A stretch of 64,000 nt of DNA from Branchiostoma floridae (Eukaryota; Chordata; Leptocardii; Amphioxiformes; Branchiostomatidae): NCBI RefSeq assembly GCF_000003815.2, contig NC_049994.1, forward strand, positions 18,613,555 to 18,677,554, in the 5' to 3' direction. A program made the position numbers and the translations under genes. Positions 13,101 to 25,400 of this stretch are shown here, piece by piece. The number at the start of each line of letters is the position of its first letter. Position 1 is the first letter of the stretch. A model generated the notes under the pieces. That model saw only the letters and a program-made list of their open reading frames with translations. It ran no database searches and was not told the origin of the DNA.

Positions 13101-16100
13101 TTAAGTAGACCCTACCTGTTCCTTCTAAACCAAAAAAGGTCTCCAAAATTTTCAAGGAAAAAGAGGATTTGGAAGGATTTTAGATGGCACTTATAACATT
13201 TCCCATTTTTGCCTTCTACTGCGCAACTCAACTCTGATGTCTGCCCTTCTGGGTAATGAAAAATGAGAATCGAACAACAATTATTACCCTGTCTAATACA
13301 CCGAGGGATATGATATTATTTCCCAAAGGTGAACAAAATTGATCACTCCCTTGAGAATTTAGAGCCAAACCCATACTCAGTGCACCAGGCCTATCCCATG
13401 CTTCAGAGGCCTGTAAACCAGTGGGGTAGTGTACCCCATGTCAAAATTCACAGGTGTGTGTCCCTTAGCAATCGTCATTGAGTACTATCCATGGTCTGTT
13501 CTTCAACTCTGATAAAAAAACTCCAACTTTTCAATAGACTGTGAGTTTCCTTTTTTCCAACTTTTTACTAGTTTTCATACGATGATGTATCAATGAAACC
13601 GGCAGTCTGTACACACAAGACACAATAAAACAGCTGAAATGTTCCTACATATACAGCATAATCTATATATAAGTTTTGATTGGAGGTGTGTCGGTCTATC
13701 GGTGAAATCCCAACATCATTGGGAAATCTTTCTGTACACACTGTGATACTGTTATGGTCTACACCAAATATGGGGATTTCCCATCAAAAGCGTGTGATTT
13801 CAAACATTTCTTGTCATTATGTGCATGAAAAATGCAGGTATGGTTTTAGATTTCGTGGTCTGTGTGTAATCTCCAACCAGATCCATGCTGCGTAATGTAT
13901 AGTATCAAACTTACCGTAGGTGCCCGTTTGACTCCCTTAGCAGGCTATACTCCCTGGCCAGCTTTGATACTATCTTATGGCACCGTAGGATCTGCTTGGA
14001 GATTAGTCTCTGTGTGTGAACTCGATACTGCAAGGTGACTTTTGTGTGTTTTTGGCGCATTTCCGATCCGCACCTCTGCTTGGTTTTACTTATCAACAAA
14101 AGTCGCTCCAGAGGCGCAGTGATAAGGTCAAGTTATATTACCATCTGAACATTGTGGGGCCTGCCATTTACCAACAGGGGTGTGCCTGTGTTCCTGGATA
14201 TTTTTGGTCATTGAAACTTAAGAACCTTTGAGCCATATTCACATAATCAGCCAAATTTGCATAATCATAAAGACAATATAAAACATGAAATTTACAAACA
14301 CTGAATATTTCATGCAGGTATGAGGTCTCCGAACTCTTACTCTTCCAGAGATCAGTTACATAATAACGTCCACGCACTCTTTTCTGCAGCTGTCTTTGGC
14401 CTGGCGTTGGACCACGCTGGGGGGAATATCTACTGGTCTGCCTTAAGCACAGACACCATCTCTGTAGCAAATAAGAACGGATCGTCCGCCAGAACTCTTC
14501 TGACGTCACCAGCCATTGGAAACCCTGAGGGTCTGGTCCTGGACCCCAGGAATGGGTGAGTACTATTTAGTAACGTGCATTTCATTGTAAACAGGTATTT
14601 TCCACAACTGTGGTTATGGTGACAAACCTGCATGCTTTTGTGTTCTGGTATCCCGATCAACCTGTCTGTGTCACGGTGTAAAAGTTCTTGGGGGAATCCT
14701 GTCATGTACTTCTCGGGCTGTGATGGCCCTTGATACGCCGGTTTTTCGGACCGGTTCGAACTTGACGGTACGGACGGGTTGGCGGAAACAACTGCCCAGT
14801 AGAGCAAGGTATCTCGTGCAGCTGCGCCTCCTTCCAGAAAGCATTGTAAAAAGAAGGGTCGACATGCACAAAAGCCGTAACTGCGTCGATAAAACTCCGA
14901 AACCTGTGTGATACGGCCTTTTATCACCCGGTCCCGAACACCGGAACACCTGTATCGAACGTTATCTCGGTTGAACTGGTTGAACTTTTAAATAGTATGT
15001 AAACCGCTGGCTGATGATCCCAGCATCCTCTGCTGCTAGAGACAGCACTGTCATAGAGACTGAACTTAGGGAGAATAATTCCCCTTTTTCCCCCGACTGT
15101 TTTTGATGTGTTTTAGGTGTTTTTGTCGGATTATTTTGTCTAGCTTTCTTCATGTCCAACGGCACCAAATGAAAGCCCAACAAAAATGCCTACATACACA
15201 TAAAAATATTCGAACATCTGCTTGGAGAGTCTTTGTACAACAGTTGAACTTGATTTGATGACTTCTGTTCCAGAAATGCTATTACTGCACAGAATTTCTT
15301 CTTTGGGAGCTTCTTGGGCTGTTTTGTTAGTTTTGGGTCTTGTTCGGCTATTACTGCGTTTCCATCTACCAATCGCTCGAATGATGCGTGCTTAATTAGG
15401 GCTACCCTTATTTATCAATGGAGAGGTAAAAACCTCATCGTGAGCTATGGACATTTCATATGTGGCAAATGGAAGATAATCCTTACTCATTAAGGGCTGG
15501 TTATGCAATGTGAATGTCATTTTCTCAATAAATAAGGAATGTCATATCATACCATATCAAATTCCTTCCTTCTCCTGCCATATACATATAGAATACAACA
15601 CGGTGTATTCCGTATCGCCCAAGGTATCAGCCCGACCGCGGGTCGGATCGCCCGAAGGCCGGAGGGTGATCCGACCCGCGGGAGGGCTGAGACCGAGGGT
15701 GATGCGGAATACACCGTGTTGTATTTTATTTATGTCATACCCACCTGAGAAAACCCATGTTTTGATGCGAAATGCGCCAGAAGTTGAACAAATTTGGTGC
15801 ACTCGAAAAAAACAGCGTTGTAACAGTAATGTTCCAACGTCCGAATCAGGTATTCGAACTTTCGATGGCGCCGTACTCGGCCCACTCGAAACAGTTCGAT
15901 TTATTCGAATGGAGCCCGTGTGATAACCCCGGGCCGTATGGAAAGTTATCAGCCGGTCCGAAACACCCGTATCGAATGTTTTCCACTCGTTCTCATTGAA
16001 ATGTCGAAAATGGCATTTTTTGGTCGAAAAATAAATCGGCTTCATTTTCACTGAAAACTACTTGGTTGTTTGGGAAAATTCCTCTTTTAACCATAGCCAA

Positions 16101-19100
16101 ATATGGCAACTTATTATTTTCGGTCCCATTGGTAATGCATTACAGGGCATGTAACAAACGTTACCGGTAACGTTTGTTACAACAGTAGACTTAACGCTGT
16201 TTTATTCGAAAGGACTTACCTTATTGACTACATCATTTAGGTACAAGTGGATGTCCCTAGGGACATTTGAAAAGTGGGCAGCTTTTTTACACCAGGTCAA
16301 ATAGAAAGCTTAGACAGCATCGAACAATGGTAACGTTTGTTACAGTCATTCATGTACAACATTTTGTTAAGCAAGGTGGGATACAAATGACAGTCAACAA
16401 CCCTTTCTTGTTTCTTTAGAAAGCCAGAAAAACTGTAAAGCGTCACAAAAAAGACAATTTCTAGTCTTATACGTGCATAATATAACCGTGGCAACCATCA
16501 TACTAGTGGTGGTAACGTTTGTTACAGAATCTGGCGACAGGCATTAACCACTTCACACAGCCTCCAAGATCAGTGACAGGAGCGATCTGACGTGATCGGG
16601 CAGAGGGCCTGGGTAGCTGGTTTCACTTGGCGAACAATCATTCTGGGAACTGAAGTGTTGCATTTTTGGCTACTATTTGAATCCTTCGTTTCTTCTCAGG
16701 CGACAGCCATTTTTAAGGGGGTGAAATCCCACCTGTGGCTATAATAATGTTCTAAGCCATCAACCAATACGAATGTTGTGGTGCACCTTTTGTAAAACAT
16801 TACAGGGATTGTGGAAATACGAAGGAACCAGTGATGTTGTCTATAATTTGCTCCATATCAAGGCGTAAAGTCAGGCGACAGCATTTCGACATTTAAATGA
16901 GAACGAGCCTTTCGCGTCACAGGTATGATATAAAAATTATAAATTTATCTACTTTAGGTAGAGGATATCCGTGCAAGTAGGTAAAGCTACTTAACTTTAT
17001 TCGCATAATCAATGAGATAATGCACAATAAACGGCACAATTCCTAACATTTCACCGAGATATAACATTTTTATTTGCCGGGCTCTTTTTTTCCCACAGAT
17101 TCCTGTACTGGGTGGACGATAATGCCAGGATTGTCCGTGCTGCGATGGATGGTAGTACCAAAACCAATATCATCGTGGATCTAAATGCTCCCTCAGCCAT
17201 TGCAATAGACTTCTATGGTAAGACAATAGACACTAGTTAGGGAGTGTTGATGATACGATTTTGTATTTTTAACCAAATTAATGAGTAATTAACTAAGCGT
17301 AACAAGTTTGCAAACTTGTGTTTATTTAATTAATTTTACAGGAATCATGGTATTATGACTATGTCACCGGTTCATTGATTTTTGCAGTGCCAGTACGTGT
17401 AATACATTACTATGTGCATGTCTTCTCTGTACTCCTATGTAGAACTCTAATTACTAACTATTGATTCCTATATTTGTTCATCCCATTTAGAGGATCGGCT
17501 GTACTACCGTCATCAGGACTACGGCATCTACAGCTCAGACCTGCTGGGCAACGATATCCGACAGGTGCTGTATGAAGACGGGAAGTGGATTGAGGGAATC
17601 GCGGTTGATGAGGACTTCGTCTACTGGTCCTCTCACTGGTGGGATTCATCATCATCATCCCTGCAGGGAGAAATCGGAAAGTGAGGAAGTCCCCTTTACC
17701 TACTGAAAACAATTTCTACTACGAAATATGAAATGGACCGTTCCCGAAAATGCCATATAGGAAATAGAGCCCCCTTTACTACTTCGAACACCTCTGCGAA
17801 ACTTGAGCATTTCATTATCTGGTGAAATTATGCATCACAATCTACATGATTCATCTTGTATTCACTTATCCAGTACTACTGTATGCTGATGTACTAATAT
17901 ATGCATGAAATGAAATACTGAAATGAAATATGATTATGAAATGCATACGTATCTACTAATACATGTGGATATGTTAGCAACTCAGCATTTTTATAAGACT
18001 TATATATCTAACGTTATAGTTTTGAGGTCCTATTTGTACACTGTTAAAAAGTCATCATCGTCATCACTCGCACTGAGGCTGACCATCATTAACTGCCACT
18101 GTTTAAAAAAAATACAATTATTATATTATAATATGTTTTGCTCCACACCTCCAGGCTGTCCAAGTCCGACCTGACCAAGACTGTGCTGGTGGGTGGCCTG
18201 GAGGCCCCATACGGCATCTACCTGTCCACGGCAGCGCCTCCTGGCGTCACCACTGGTAAGTGCAGCTCCTGACAGATTCCCACTATCAGTACAAAGTACG
18301 AAGCCAGACTGGGGCTTAAGATCATTTCATTACATAACAAGGGTTCGGACACCTCATATCTCCATTTGATATTTTGAATATGCAAATTACTTCCGCATTT
18401 ACATAATCTATGCTTGGTTATGTACACATTTAACTAAGTTACACATATCACGGTGTGGACAGTCCAATCACTTTGAAGAATTATGGCACTTTGTATCAAT
18501 TGCAAATTAGGAACTTATTTGCATAACTGGTATCTGTTAATGTTACACCTGCCATAAACTACATGTTACATGTATTTGAGTCCTATAATGGAAAACGCTG
18601 CAAATGTAGATTTCCTCTTATTAAGTTATGCAAATTAAGCCCCAATGTGCATAATTGCAATTCATTAAGGTTCATCCCCTGTCTAAGCTAAATGTATACT
18701 AAATAACATGGAAATCCGCCGTTCCTTTGTTTGTTCTCCTTGGAAGATTTTAACAAAAATAGGCTAGCGCAGCGTAACTAAGCCTTTACTCCAGACTTAG
18801 TCAAGCGTATAAAAATTTCCAGTTAATGCACATCAGGCATATCACAACGTCAATGTAATCCAAAATCTTTTACTTCACGAAAAAAACATCCTGTTTCCTG
18901 TTCAAGTAATGGAAAGTTTAGCATCCCTTGCAAATACAGTTCGGAGTTCGGAGACCTCATATTTCCACGAAATATTCCGAATATGCGAATGGGTTCCACA
19001 TTTACATAATCTATGCTTGGTTATGTACGCGTTTAACGAACTTACACATGTCACAATGTTAACAGTCCAATCATTAACCACTTAAAAGAATCATGGCACT

Positions 19101-19386
19101 TTTGCAGTAATTATGCAAATTAGAAACTTATTTGCATAATTGGTATCAGTTAATGCCTTTATGCTACATAATGTATTTGAGTTAGAATTTGATAGAATAT
19201 GGAGATCCCATTTAATTTGAGTCAAATCCACATGGAGATATTTGTAGAATTCTTTTTTTTTCCATCAGAATGATATACCCCGGGTGAGTCAGTGCTCAAT
19301 TGTCCTTACAAATCTGCTACTTTTAACTTCTATGAAAAATGCAGTTTTGTGTGTGTGCGTATGTGTGTATGTGTGTATGTGTGTAT

Positions 19387-19430
<44 letters not shown>

Positions 19431-22400
19431 GCGTGCGCGTGCGCATCTGTGTCTGTTTCTGGATATGTGTGGTCAGCATAATTTTAATGGACAATTATCA
19501 TATTTCGCCCATTATTCGTTAACGTCTGCAATTGCTGTGACTGTCGCACAAGAATATCGGCATCGTTACGCGATGACGTTGGTGGCTTAATGTCACCAGT
19601 ACTAGGAATATAATAAGTGGCCTTTTTACTATCATGGTAAGCTGTTTTGAGTGGAACAATTGTGGTTTGACCAGCTCTGTTTTCTGTCCTCCCCGGGCAG
19701 TGACACCTTCGACAACATCACCCACGACTGTCGTGCCCAGCACCGAACCCACGACTGTCGTGCCCAGCATCAAACCCACGACTGTCCTGTCCAGCACCGA
19801 ACCCACGACTGTCGTGCCCACCACCGAACCCACCACTGTCGTGCCCAGCACCGAACCCACGACTGTCGTGCCCAGCACCGAACCCACGACTGTCGTGCCC
19901 AGCACCAAACCCACGACTGTCGTGCCCAGCACCGAACCCACGACTGTCGTGCCCAGCACCGAATCCACAACTGTCGGGCCCAGTACCGAACCCACGACAC
20001 CGGCCACCACACCTTTTACTGGTAATCGCTGGAATCAATTATCACACATTGCTCTTCCTTGTAACCACAAACATCCCAGACAACCGCAGTCGGTAATACC
20101 CCCCTCACAGTAGGCGCGATTCGATCGGACGACGAGTCTGCGAGCTCTAATTTACGCCTGAAGCCGTGAAAGGTATGCCGACGAAAAATCGCAGAGTTCC
20201 CCCGTCAGGGTCATGCCTCCTCGTAATTTAGAGCTCGCAGACTCGTCGTCCGATCGAATCACGCCTAATGTGAGGGGGGTATTAACGACGATAATTGAGA
20301 ACGTTGTGAAAGCAAAGGTGATGAGTTCGTGGGGTCTCAAAACGAGAGCGATAGAGACAGTGAAGATTCGGAAGATTTTTGTAAAACATAAAGTAAAAAC
20401 ATCACGTATATAGTTCTCCTGTACTTCTACAACTCACAACTTGGATCTTGTAAGTAGGTAAAAAGACGTCCTCTCTGATGACCCGTGCGCAACGGATGTA
20501 GTAAATTGTCAAATATAACGTTGAATACTCAAGTCGTATTTTCTGTCTCTTCAGCCCTACCTTCTATTCTATATTACCAACATCGAAAGGAACCAGCTCA
20601 CAAAAATACATGCTGTAAACTAAAGGAAGCCCTACAAAGATTTCCTTTGTAATGTATTGACGGTATTTAACACCAGTAATCGACGGAAAATAGGTGCGAA
20701 ATATTCCCCCCTGCCCCTCGCGTGCCACAAGTTTAGTGTTAATTAGTTGCTCTGCATTTGAAAGAACCGACTGAATGGGCGTTGACCTCGCTAGAAATCT
20801 AGTTCATGGAATTCAGAGCTGAGACCCCCCCTCCCCCCCCACACACACCTAACAAAGCGCATCGTATCGTCTTACATTTCACGCTGTCCTGAAAATAGGA
20901 CGCAAACATCTGTAGTATTTGATTTTTGCCCTTTCTGCGGTTCTTGAACATGTAAATTCTGAAATTAACACTTACAGGTGCTTCCGTGAACAGTTTCATC
21001 ATGTGTAAAAAGAGTCTCTTTATTCACTTACAGGTGCTGTCAGCGAAATTGGGTCTTTCTAAACAATCCGTGCGCATATGCTGGTCGGGAAATACTTTAT
21101 ACCGCCAAACACAATCTAAAACATTTAAGTGTGTGTGCATCCCACTTATGCACTTCTAGTCTAATTCTTATTACCCTTTTCTAACCTTTGAGATCATAAA
21201 TCCTTCTAAAACGGGCATGATGAAAAGAAGAGGTAAATCAACCCCACAAAATATGGTCCTGTCCGTTACCATGGCAACGGACATAGTTACGCAACGCCAC
21301 TGAAAAATTAAAACCTGGGTATCACATCGTTTCAAATTTCCCTAGCCTTAATAATTGATTTTTATTTTATTTTTTCTGACTATTTTTTCAAGTTATATTT
21401 ATAATAGACCTTTTTCACACTTCCCATAATACATTGCGACAGGGTTCCGGATATGGATGTTGACTGGGATGTTACCACTGTTGCCCAGGGTGCGAAACCT
21501 GGGTGAAACCAGCTAAAACCTTCAGTACGAGGACGGCAAAGCATATAAACTAATGAGTTGTCAAAAAAATATAGTACTAATATTATTAGGGCTGAGAATT
21601 TTCCCATTTTTGTGATCAGAAGTATAAACTAGCAAGCCCGTCCCCACTGTGGCTGTTAGTTGGTTTCGCCCGATGACCTCATGGGTCACGACTTGCGTTT
21701 CGTCTGCAGCCTTTGTTCTTTGTTGTCAGAAAGTGATATTTACCATGTCCCGCGCACTATATCTATATTTCCTAGACAACTCATTAGTTTACATGCTTTG
21801 CCGCCCTCGTACTGAAGGTTTTAGCTGGTTTCACCCGGGTTTCGCACCCTGGGCAACAGTGGTAACATCCCAGTCAACATCCATATCCGGAACCCTGTCG
21901 CAATGTATTATGGGAAGTGTGAAAAAGGTCTATAGGGGTAAAGGTCAATGTTCCATAGATTATTTGAGGGCCATAAGGGCACAGCATTGGAAGGCGAAAC
22001 CTTTCACCACTTTATTATTATAATATTAACCTCCCCAGCAGAAGCCAGGTCACCCATTCTTCGTAAACGTGTGCAATTGGGGGTTAGAAATGGTAAAAAA
22101 TGAAGTTCTTCATAAAGGTTGCTTAACAGTCTTAACTTGTTACTGTTAACTTCCAATGACAAGTTTTGGAATGTGCTGGAACGTTCCCATTTTGAGCTAT
22201 TGGCTTTTTTAACGTTGATATTTCAACTTTATTTCAGTGATTTAAAAAGTGCGTTTACACACGGAAGACGTTTACTAACATGAATAATCTAAGGATACAG
22301 ACGTCTTTTCCTGATTGTATTCAAGCGGAAGCCCTCAGGGTGTCTGAAAATGGGTAACATTTGATATTTCTGTTTACTTTTCGAGAGAAATTACCAGAAT

Positions 22401-25400
22401 ATGTACCTAATGAGTTGGATTAATTTGGAAAAAAATAAGCACACATCAGATTTTATCTGGTGAGAACAAAAAACGGCAGCATTCACTTAATTTTTTCCCC
22501 AGTGGAAGAACAAAGGGCTGTAGAATACAACATTGAAGGCAGTCGGCATGAAACTTTATGCACTTTCCCTACAGACGTCAGTGAACTATGGTAACGTAAG
22601 TCAATAACCTTGGTAACGTAAGTCAAACATGTCTAATATCAAAGATATAACCACTGCACAAACCAATCTATGTGTGTGAGAGATGCTGGGAAGACTGTCT
22701 ATGTGTGTATTGTGCCATGTAAGGTAATTTACAGTTCTAATTTGCCTTTTTTCTAACACATATCACATCTGCTTTACTTTATTGCAGTGTCCCTTTTTTT
22801 TCTTAAAGCCCAATTTTGAACTTAATCTTTAAGCGCAACGTTTGGCTTTTTATCCCTCCCTTTTCCCTTCTCCCCCTCTGGCCTTATCTTCTCTAAAGCT
22901 TTCTTACTCCCTGAAGCCACTGATTTATAGTATTCTATAACGCGAGCAACCTCTTGATTCATATGCCCATCGCAATCCCTGACGTTCCTACTCTCCCTAT
23001 ATACCCTCTTTATCTCCGCCTTTGTCTACATAGAAGATATAATTCAAAATGCATTTCCACTAAAATGTGTACAACAGTTATGGAAATATAGTTTTAGGTA
23101 GTGGGTTCAATGTACTATGGCATCTTTGAAGTTTAATAACTCAATAGCTTTGACGTTTACTTACGTTACCATGTGATGAAGACTTGATCAAGAAACTGTG
23201 CAGAAATCGACATAAAGCCAACCGTCTTGACTATATATATCTTCATGTTATCCATAGGAAAACACATTTTTGAGTCACAATTATTACAAGGTTTTCATAA
23301 ATACCGCTCATCTCAAAAAGTCACGCCAATGTTTACTTACGTTACCAGTGCCAAATATCCAGATTCATCGAGGAAAGAAGTGAGATTTGACTGACTTTTT
23401 GCCCTTGTGAGTCCAATCATGGTTCAATGACATTTAACAAGCTTCATGTTTGATCCTTGCAAGGAAATTATTAAGAATTTCCCTTCAAAAATAGCAGGCG
23501 TCTATCCGTGGAAAAACATTTTGCCTGTTAACGCTCATGATAAGGTCGGCACGATACTAGAACTATGGCCATCGTGTCAAAAAGGACCTCAGATGTGTTA
23601 CCTGATCTTTTGCATGCTCTCTGACTTTCAATCCTACTGATTGCCCAATTAAACGCTGTGTGTTAGATATCGCATAAGGTAGTGGTAACGTAAGTCAAGC
23701 GGTAACGTAAGTAAATTTTGGCACTAAATCGGTACAAAAATTGAACAGTCAGGTTGCAGAACGAAATTGCGGGTGATAAGTACTCATCTGGTTGTGCCCT
23801 TTCCTATAACGGGCGCGCCAAGGTTGCTGTTTCTATTTGGAGCGGTAATAATGGTAACGTAAGCTTGATTACAAAAACTGTCGGAACGTATCGAGCTGTA
23901 ACATAGCTGTAATAAATCCTTAGATAGTTCTCCATTTCACCTAAAGGGTCTTTGTTAGCATACTACATATGATGGCCGATGGAAACATATGAAGAATTCA
24001 GGGAAATCACGCTTTTGTGACTAATTTCTGTTCACCTGTCTTTGTAAAGTAAGTCAAAGTTAAAAACTTGCGACAGGTATAAAATGGGACCTTGCGTGAG
24101 ATAAGGACATCTTGGATAAACTTCTCCGCTTGTTTCATGTTAGCCTTATCGATAGGTACAAATCGACGGCAAACGCCGATTCAAGAAACGCTTTTTTAAC
24201 TATGTGAATGAAGTGCAAAGTGTGTTTTTTGGATTTGCGACAGGTGTTTTTTGACGGTCTCAGACCAAAAGCTTGCCCTGTACGATCGAAAAACAGTTTA
24301 CCATGATAGTAAAAAGACTACTAGTTATATTTCTAGTGTCTACGGGTGAAATTAAACCACCAAAGTCAACGTTAAAGCGTAATTTAGTGATTTGCTACGC
24401 TGATATGCTCGTGCGACAGCAATTGCACACGTTTACGAAGAATGGGTGAGGTACCCATTTTTACACCTGGGTGAAAAGTGCCTTTCCTAAGAGCACAAGG
24501 CAGGTGACATGACAGGATTTGAACCCGGGGCCACTTGGTCCTGAGCCGAGAACTATCATTTTTACGTCACTCACAGGCCAACCCCACTATGTTTGCTGAT
24601 TCAGAAGGTAATCATTTTATTCACAAAAAAATTGCTTGAAGTTAGTTTGTAAACAGCTGCTGCATTTCCTCCACCCATTAGGAGATCTCGGCTCCCGTAA
24701 CAACAGTGAGCCATTCCTCTTGGTCGCTGACAATAGTGGAGACACCATTCTCCAAATCAACATCACTTCCGGATCAAAGGTCACACTGCCACTTGTAGGT
24801 GTTGTAGCGCCCTGGGCCCTGAACTACGACCCGCTCACCGACTACGTGTACTGGTCAGAATATAGCGGCAACGTCAAACGGGCTCGCCGTGATGGAAATG
24901 GCATGGAGACCATCATAGTCACCGGCAGCAGCAGTGAGTTATGAATTATCGTTTCTTCTTTTAAAATTTATTATTAATTCAAAGTCGAAGGCATGCAAGC
25001 ACTTTGAAATAAGCCCTTTCACAGAGATCAGGACGCATGTGCGGCGACAGGAATTCTAGGTAATATGTCAAATGCAAAGAAAACATTCATCGTCTAGACC
25101 ATTGTTTCGATTTGCATAACAACGTCCAGACGGGTTTTGTTTACTTTTTGTGGGCCTTATTATGGGTTTTTCTGAACCGGGTAACGGGGGCGCAGCACCC
25201 CGATACCCACGGCTGGCGCCCCCTTACCGAATTTCCGATTAAACTTTCAAGTCCTATCTATTATATATCCTTTGACATGTTCACTGTGAAAGGGCTTACA
25301 GAACGCTATAGTACTCTCCAAGCAGAGGTTGGTGGGGAAAATCGTGACATTTTCCATATGACCAACAACTAAAATTCTTTCGCACGCCAACTAAACTGCT

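Larger units (their letters stand above)
11770..20063 (+). repeat. Tandem duplication, copy A (propeller-mucin cassette)
   Basis: Exons A1-A6 with their introns and about 0.8 kb upstream are paralogous to 20830-31664. Similarity ends shortly after the mucin exon donor (near 20063 and 31664). Copy A intron A2-A3 contains about 1.35 kb (15589-16935) that copy B lacks. Confidence 0.85.

Noticed and set aside
19519..20010. Minus-strand and out-of-frame ORFs across the mucin exons (also 31010-31609)
   Set aside because: A 27-bp repeat is open in several frames at once; only the + frame Thr/Pro repeat joins flanking exons in the correct phase.
19701..20021. CRISPR-like spaced repeats at 27-bp period
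   Set aside because: There are no unique spacers; the repeat is contiguous and coding, in a eukaryotic gene.
21380..22023. Mirror-image ORFs with shared [16 protein letters not shown]
   Set aside because: Both are the arms of one foldback element read from opposite strands; no family recognised.
12586..24681. Treating copy A and copy B as two separate genes
   Set aside because: Copy B has no signal peptide or promoter of its own, copy A has no terminal exon, and the A mucin donor is in phase with exon B1. Not fully excluded: alternative transcripts or false assembly duplication remain possible.
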